Assembly: GCA_021811115.1 (NCBI GenBank)
Contig: JAJZPP010000010.1
Span: forward strand, 1-8,746
Reading direction: 5' to 3'
Length of the DNA stretch: 8,746 nucleotides
Origin: a bacterium
Lineage (GTDB): Bacteria > Chlamydiota > Chlamydiia > Chlamydiales > FEN-1388
Position 1 is the first letter of the stretch. Each line of letters begins with the position of its first letter. This document shows positions 7,644 through 8,746 of the stretch, piece after piece. A model generated the notes under the pieces. That model searched no databases and was not told the origin of the DNA. It was given only the letters and a program-made list of their open reading frames with translations. The position numbers and the translations under genes are program-made.

Positions 7644-7663
7644 GATCTAAAGCTTTTAGATCG
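7643..7663. repeat. 21-nt perfect inverted repeat
   Basis: CGATCTAAA and TTTAGATCG are perfect 9-nt inverted arms around a 3-nt centre (GCT on the plus strand). As RNA from the minus strand it would form a stem-loop just before the T8 tract. As DNA it is a plausible dimeric protein-binding site immediately upstream of the distal promoter. It shares its last base with the following small hairpin. The sequence alone does not decide between these roles. Confidence 0.6.
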
Positions 7664-7667
7664 TAAG

Positions 7668-7682
7668 AGGACAAGCAGTCCT
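7668..7682 (-). repeat. Short inverted repeat downstream of tRNA-Ala
   Basis: On the minus strand AGGAC and GTCCT form 5-bp arms around TGCTT. It is the first of three stem-loops in a row (with 7643-7663 and 7632-7643) between the tRNA and the ATPase operon, and could be part of the tRNA 3' trailer. Confidence 0.3.
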
Positions 7683-7763
7683 TCTCATCGGCCAGATCCT
7701 CTGAAATGGGGGAGACCGGTGGTCTAATCATAACAGTGGAGAAAGCGTTCTTCCAATGCTATA

Positions 7764-7837
7764 TGGAGCCGAGGGGAGTCGAACCCCTGACCTCAACAAT
7801 GCGAATGTTGCGTTCTACCAAACTAAACTACGACCCC
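7764..7837 (-). tRNA. tRNA-Ala (anticodon CGC)
   Basis: The minus strand folds into a full 74-nt cloverleaf. The acceptor stem GGGGTCG pairs with CGGCTCC, with G-U pairs including G3-U70, the main alanine identity element. The D arm is GTTT/GAAC with a loop containing GG. The anticodon stem CAACA/TGTTG encloses the loop TTCGCAT with anticodon CGC at 7801-7803, which reads GCG codons. A 5-nt variable loop is followed by the T arm AGGGG/CCCCT with loop TTCGACT. The discriminator base is A73. CCA is not encoded (the sequence continues with TAT), so the tail must be added by nucleotidyltransferase. It lies upstream of the ATPase operon on the same strand, and divergent from the gene starting at 7960. 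Confidence 0.96.
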
Positions 7838-7959
7838 ATGCCATCTATGATACGCTTCTGCCTGTTTTTTCGCACGAATTTCGTTGGATCAATCCCTCCT
7901 TGCATAAAACTTGCTGCAGATGTAACGTAACACCAATTTTCAACCGTGCGGGTGGTTTT
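7838..7959. other. Divergent intergenic region, tRNA-Ala to secreted protein gene
   Basis: These 122 nt must hold promoters in both directions. A perfect inverted repeat, ACGAA-T-TTCGT (7874-7884), sits at the tRNA promoter -35 position. For the rightward gene, TTGCAT (7900-7905) with TGTAAC (7921-7926) at 15 nt spacing is a weak promoter match. GGTGG (7951-7955) may be a poor ribosome binding site 4 nt before the ATG. Confidence 0.4.
7847..7875 (-). promoter_or_regulatory. Candidate promoter of tRNA-Ala
   Basis: On the minus strand TATCAT (7847-7852, five of six matches to TATAAT) lies 9 nt before the first base of the tRNA, so transcription would start at or a few bases before the mature 5' end. 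With a 17-nt spacer the -35 position reads GTGCGA, only three of six matches. The call rests mainly on the -10 element and its location. Confidence 0.35.
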
Positions 7960-8746
7960 ATGAAGGAATCGTTGACAAAGCTCTTTTTCCTGTTTCGCAT
8001 CTTGCCGCTCTTCTTACTGTTCATATCTCACGCTCTTTTGGGAAATGATCAGCAAAAGAAGGGTGAGGAGTCTAATTATTGTTGCTTTGTTTTTGATAGG
8101 TGTTTTGCCCATTACAAGCCCTCGTACCTCTCTGCCGAAGATGTCGATCTTTTACTTCCCGAAGTGGCTGAGCTCAAAAAGGAGTGGAAGACTTTAAATC
8201 AGTACAACAGAGGGAAGAAAAGTGGATATATTGTCGGCAAGTATGGGATTGATGCCTTCGCTTTTAAAGCAGGAACGCTAGCAAAATTGGGTCCTCGATT
8301 TCGGCTGCTGAAGCGAGCGAGCACGATGGCGACGTTAGCGCAATGCGCCTCTTCAGAAGTCAAAAAGCTGGCAATCACGAATGAATGGATAAAGCGAACA
8401 ACGATCCGTGTTGGTTTGTTCGATCATAAGCAAACGAGAGTTGTTCTCAGCAATCCGAATGTCATCCCCCACGTCATGCTCAAAAAACATGCATGGGATA
8501 AACTCATTCCACTCACCGGTAACAAACAAGAAGACATCAAAAAAGTCATCGAGTTGTTGGAAAAATATGATATCGCGCACCCCAAGTTTATCAAAGAAAG
8601 ATTGGGAAGTTTTCCCAAGAATGCTCCAATGCTTCTTAGTGCTGAGCATAGAATAGAAGTACAAGGCCATACGGTGGTTGCACAGTTAGAGTTTTATCCC
8701 AATCAACATTTAGCGCGTTTGAAAGATGCCTGGATTGAAACAAAAT
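7960..8746 (+). CDS. Secreted polymorphic-toxin-like protein, C-terminus cut by window edge
   Basis: The reading frame is open for 262 codons from ATG 7960 to the right edge without a stop. Residues 1-28 look like a Sec signal peptide: Lys2 and Lys7, then a Leu/Phe-rich core up to SHALLG. A short Cys-bearing segment follows (NYCCFVFDRC, 39-48). Residues 90-150 carry GKYGIDAFAF, LKRASTMATLAQCASSE and IKRTTIR, a pattern I associate from memory with the linker before toxin tips in polymorphic toxins of environmental chlamydiae. Residues 165-262 (NPNVIPHVMLKKHAWDKLI, then LKDAWIETK) resemble small nuclease-like toxin domains such as polymorphic toxin type 35, with H177, W179, D180, D256 and W258 as candidate key residues. 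The protein lacks large repeat domains. The catalytic assignment is tentative. Parts are AT-rich (about 37% GC in 8521-8640 by hand count). It is divergent from the tRNA and not part of the ATPase operon. Any immunity gene would lie outside the window. Confidence 0.8.
   Translation, partial: MKESLTKLFFLFRILPLFLLFISHALLGNDQQKKGEESNYCCFVFDRCFAHYKPSYLSAEDVDLLLPEVAELKKEWKTLNQYNRGKKSGYIVGKYGIDAFAFKAGTLAKLGPRFRLLKRASTMATLAQCASSEVKKLAITNEWIKRTTIRVGLFDHKQTRVVLSNPNVIPHVMLKKHAWDKLIPLTGNKQEDIKKVIELLEKYDIAHPKFIKERLGSFPKNAPMLLSAEHRIEVQGHTVVAQLEFYPNQHLARLKDAWIETK

Larger units (their letters stand above)
7469..7763. other. Intergenic region between tRNA-Ala and atpE
   Basis: About 295 nt without a convincing coding sequence. 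It holds the atpE ribosome binding site, two candidate promoters for the ATPase operon, several inverted repeats and a T8 tract, all listed separately. A further 5-nt inverted repeat, AGACC/GGTCT, with a 3-nt centre (7713-7725) lies between the tRNA and the hairpin cluster. I recognise no riboswitch class. Confidence 0.6.

Noticed and set aside
7706..7930. 74-codon plus-strand open frame spanning the tRNA
   Set aside because: It runs antisense through a complete tRNA and has no recognisable domain. Such reading of tRNA complements is a common annotation artefact.
8353..8670. 105-codon minus-strand open frame opposite the toxin-like gene
   Set aside because: The plus-strand frame is longer, has a signal peptide and recognisable motifs, and starts at a sensible position. 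The minus frame is Phe/Asp-rich with no motifs.
1..8746. CRISPR array, insertion sequence, or prophage
   Set aside because: No regularly spaced repeats, transposase-like protein, terminal inverted repeats or phage genes were seen.

Overview
The window reads as a chromosomal segment of a member of the Chlamydiota, probably an environmental (amoeba- or arthropod-associated type) chlamydia rather than Chlamydia itself. The basis is the V-type ATPase operon in the order E, DUF2764-like protein, A, B, D, I, K, together with protein features that match chlamydial subunits as I remember them: the P-loop GPFGAGKT in AtpA, the matching lengths of AtpA (592 aa) and AtpE (208 aa), and the characteristic AtpI C-terminus. 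Spirochaetes and some Bacteroidota have a similar operon order, so the assignment is strong but not proven. Rough hand counts of sample lines give about 45-65% GC in the ATPase genes and about 35-58%, mostly near 43%, in the gene at the right edge.

Layout. From about 7470 down to 52, seven genes lie head to tail on the minus strand: atpE, a DUF2764-like gene, atpA, atpB, atpD, atpI and atpK. Junctions are very tight: gaps of 6, 10, 2 and 19 nt and overlaps of 8 and 4 nt, so this is almost certainly one operon. Its leader (7469-7763) has two candidate promoters, hairpins and a T8 tract. Upstream, also on the minus strand, is a tRNA-Ala with anticodon CGC (7764-7837). Divergent from it, on the plus strand, a gene starting at 7960 runs off the right edge. 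It encodes a signal-peptide protein that resembles the C-terminal parts of bacterial polymorphic toxins.

How the parts work together. AtpA and AtpB form the catalytic hexamer, AtpD is the central rotor shaft, AtpE is a peripheral stator stalk, AtpI is the membrane stator that forms the ion channels, and AtpK is the rotor-ring proteolipid. Separate genes for the C (d), F and G/H subunits of archaeal-type enzymes are absent here. The DUF2764-like protein sits where C and F are found in archaeal/Thermus operons. AtpK keeps side chains corresponding to the Na+ ligands of Enterococcus hirae NtpK, so the enzyme may couple ATP turnover to Na+ rather than H+.

The ATPase operon is a conserved system. 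The less ordinary items are the toxin-like secreted protein, the possible role of the DUF2764-like protein as a replaced subunit, the Na+-site reading of AtpK, and the crowded regulatory leader in which a terminator-like hairpin overlaps a promoter.
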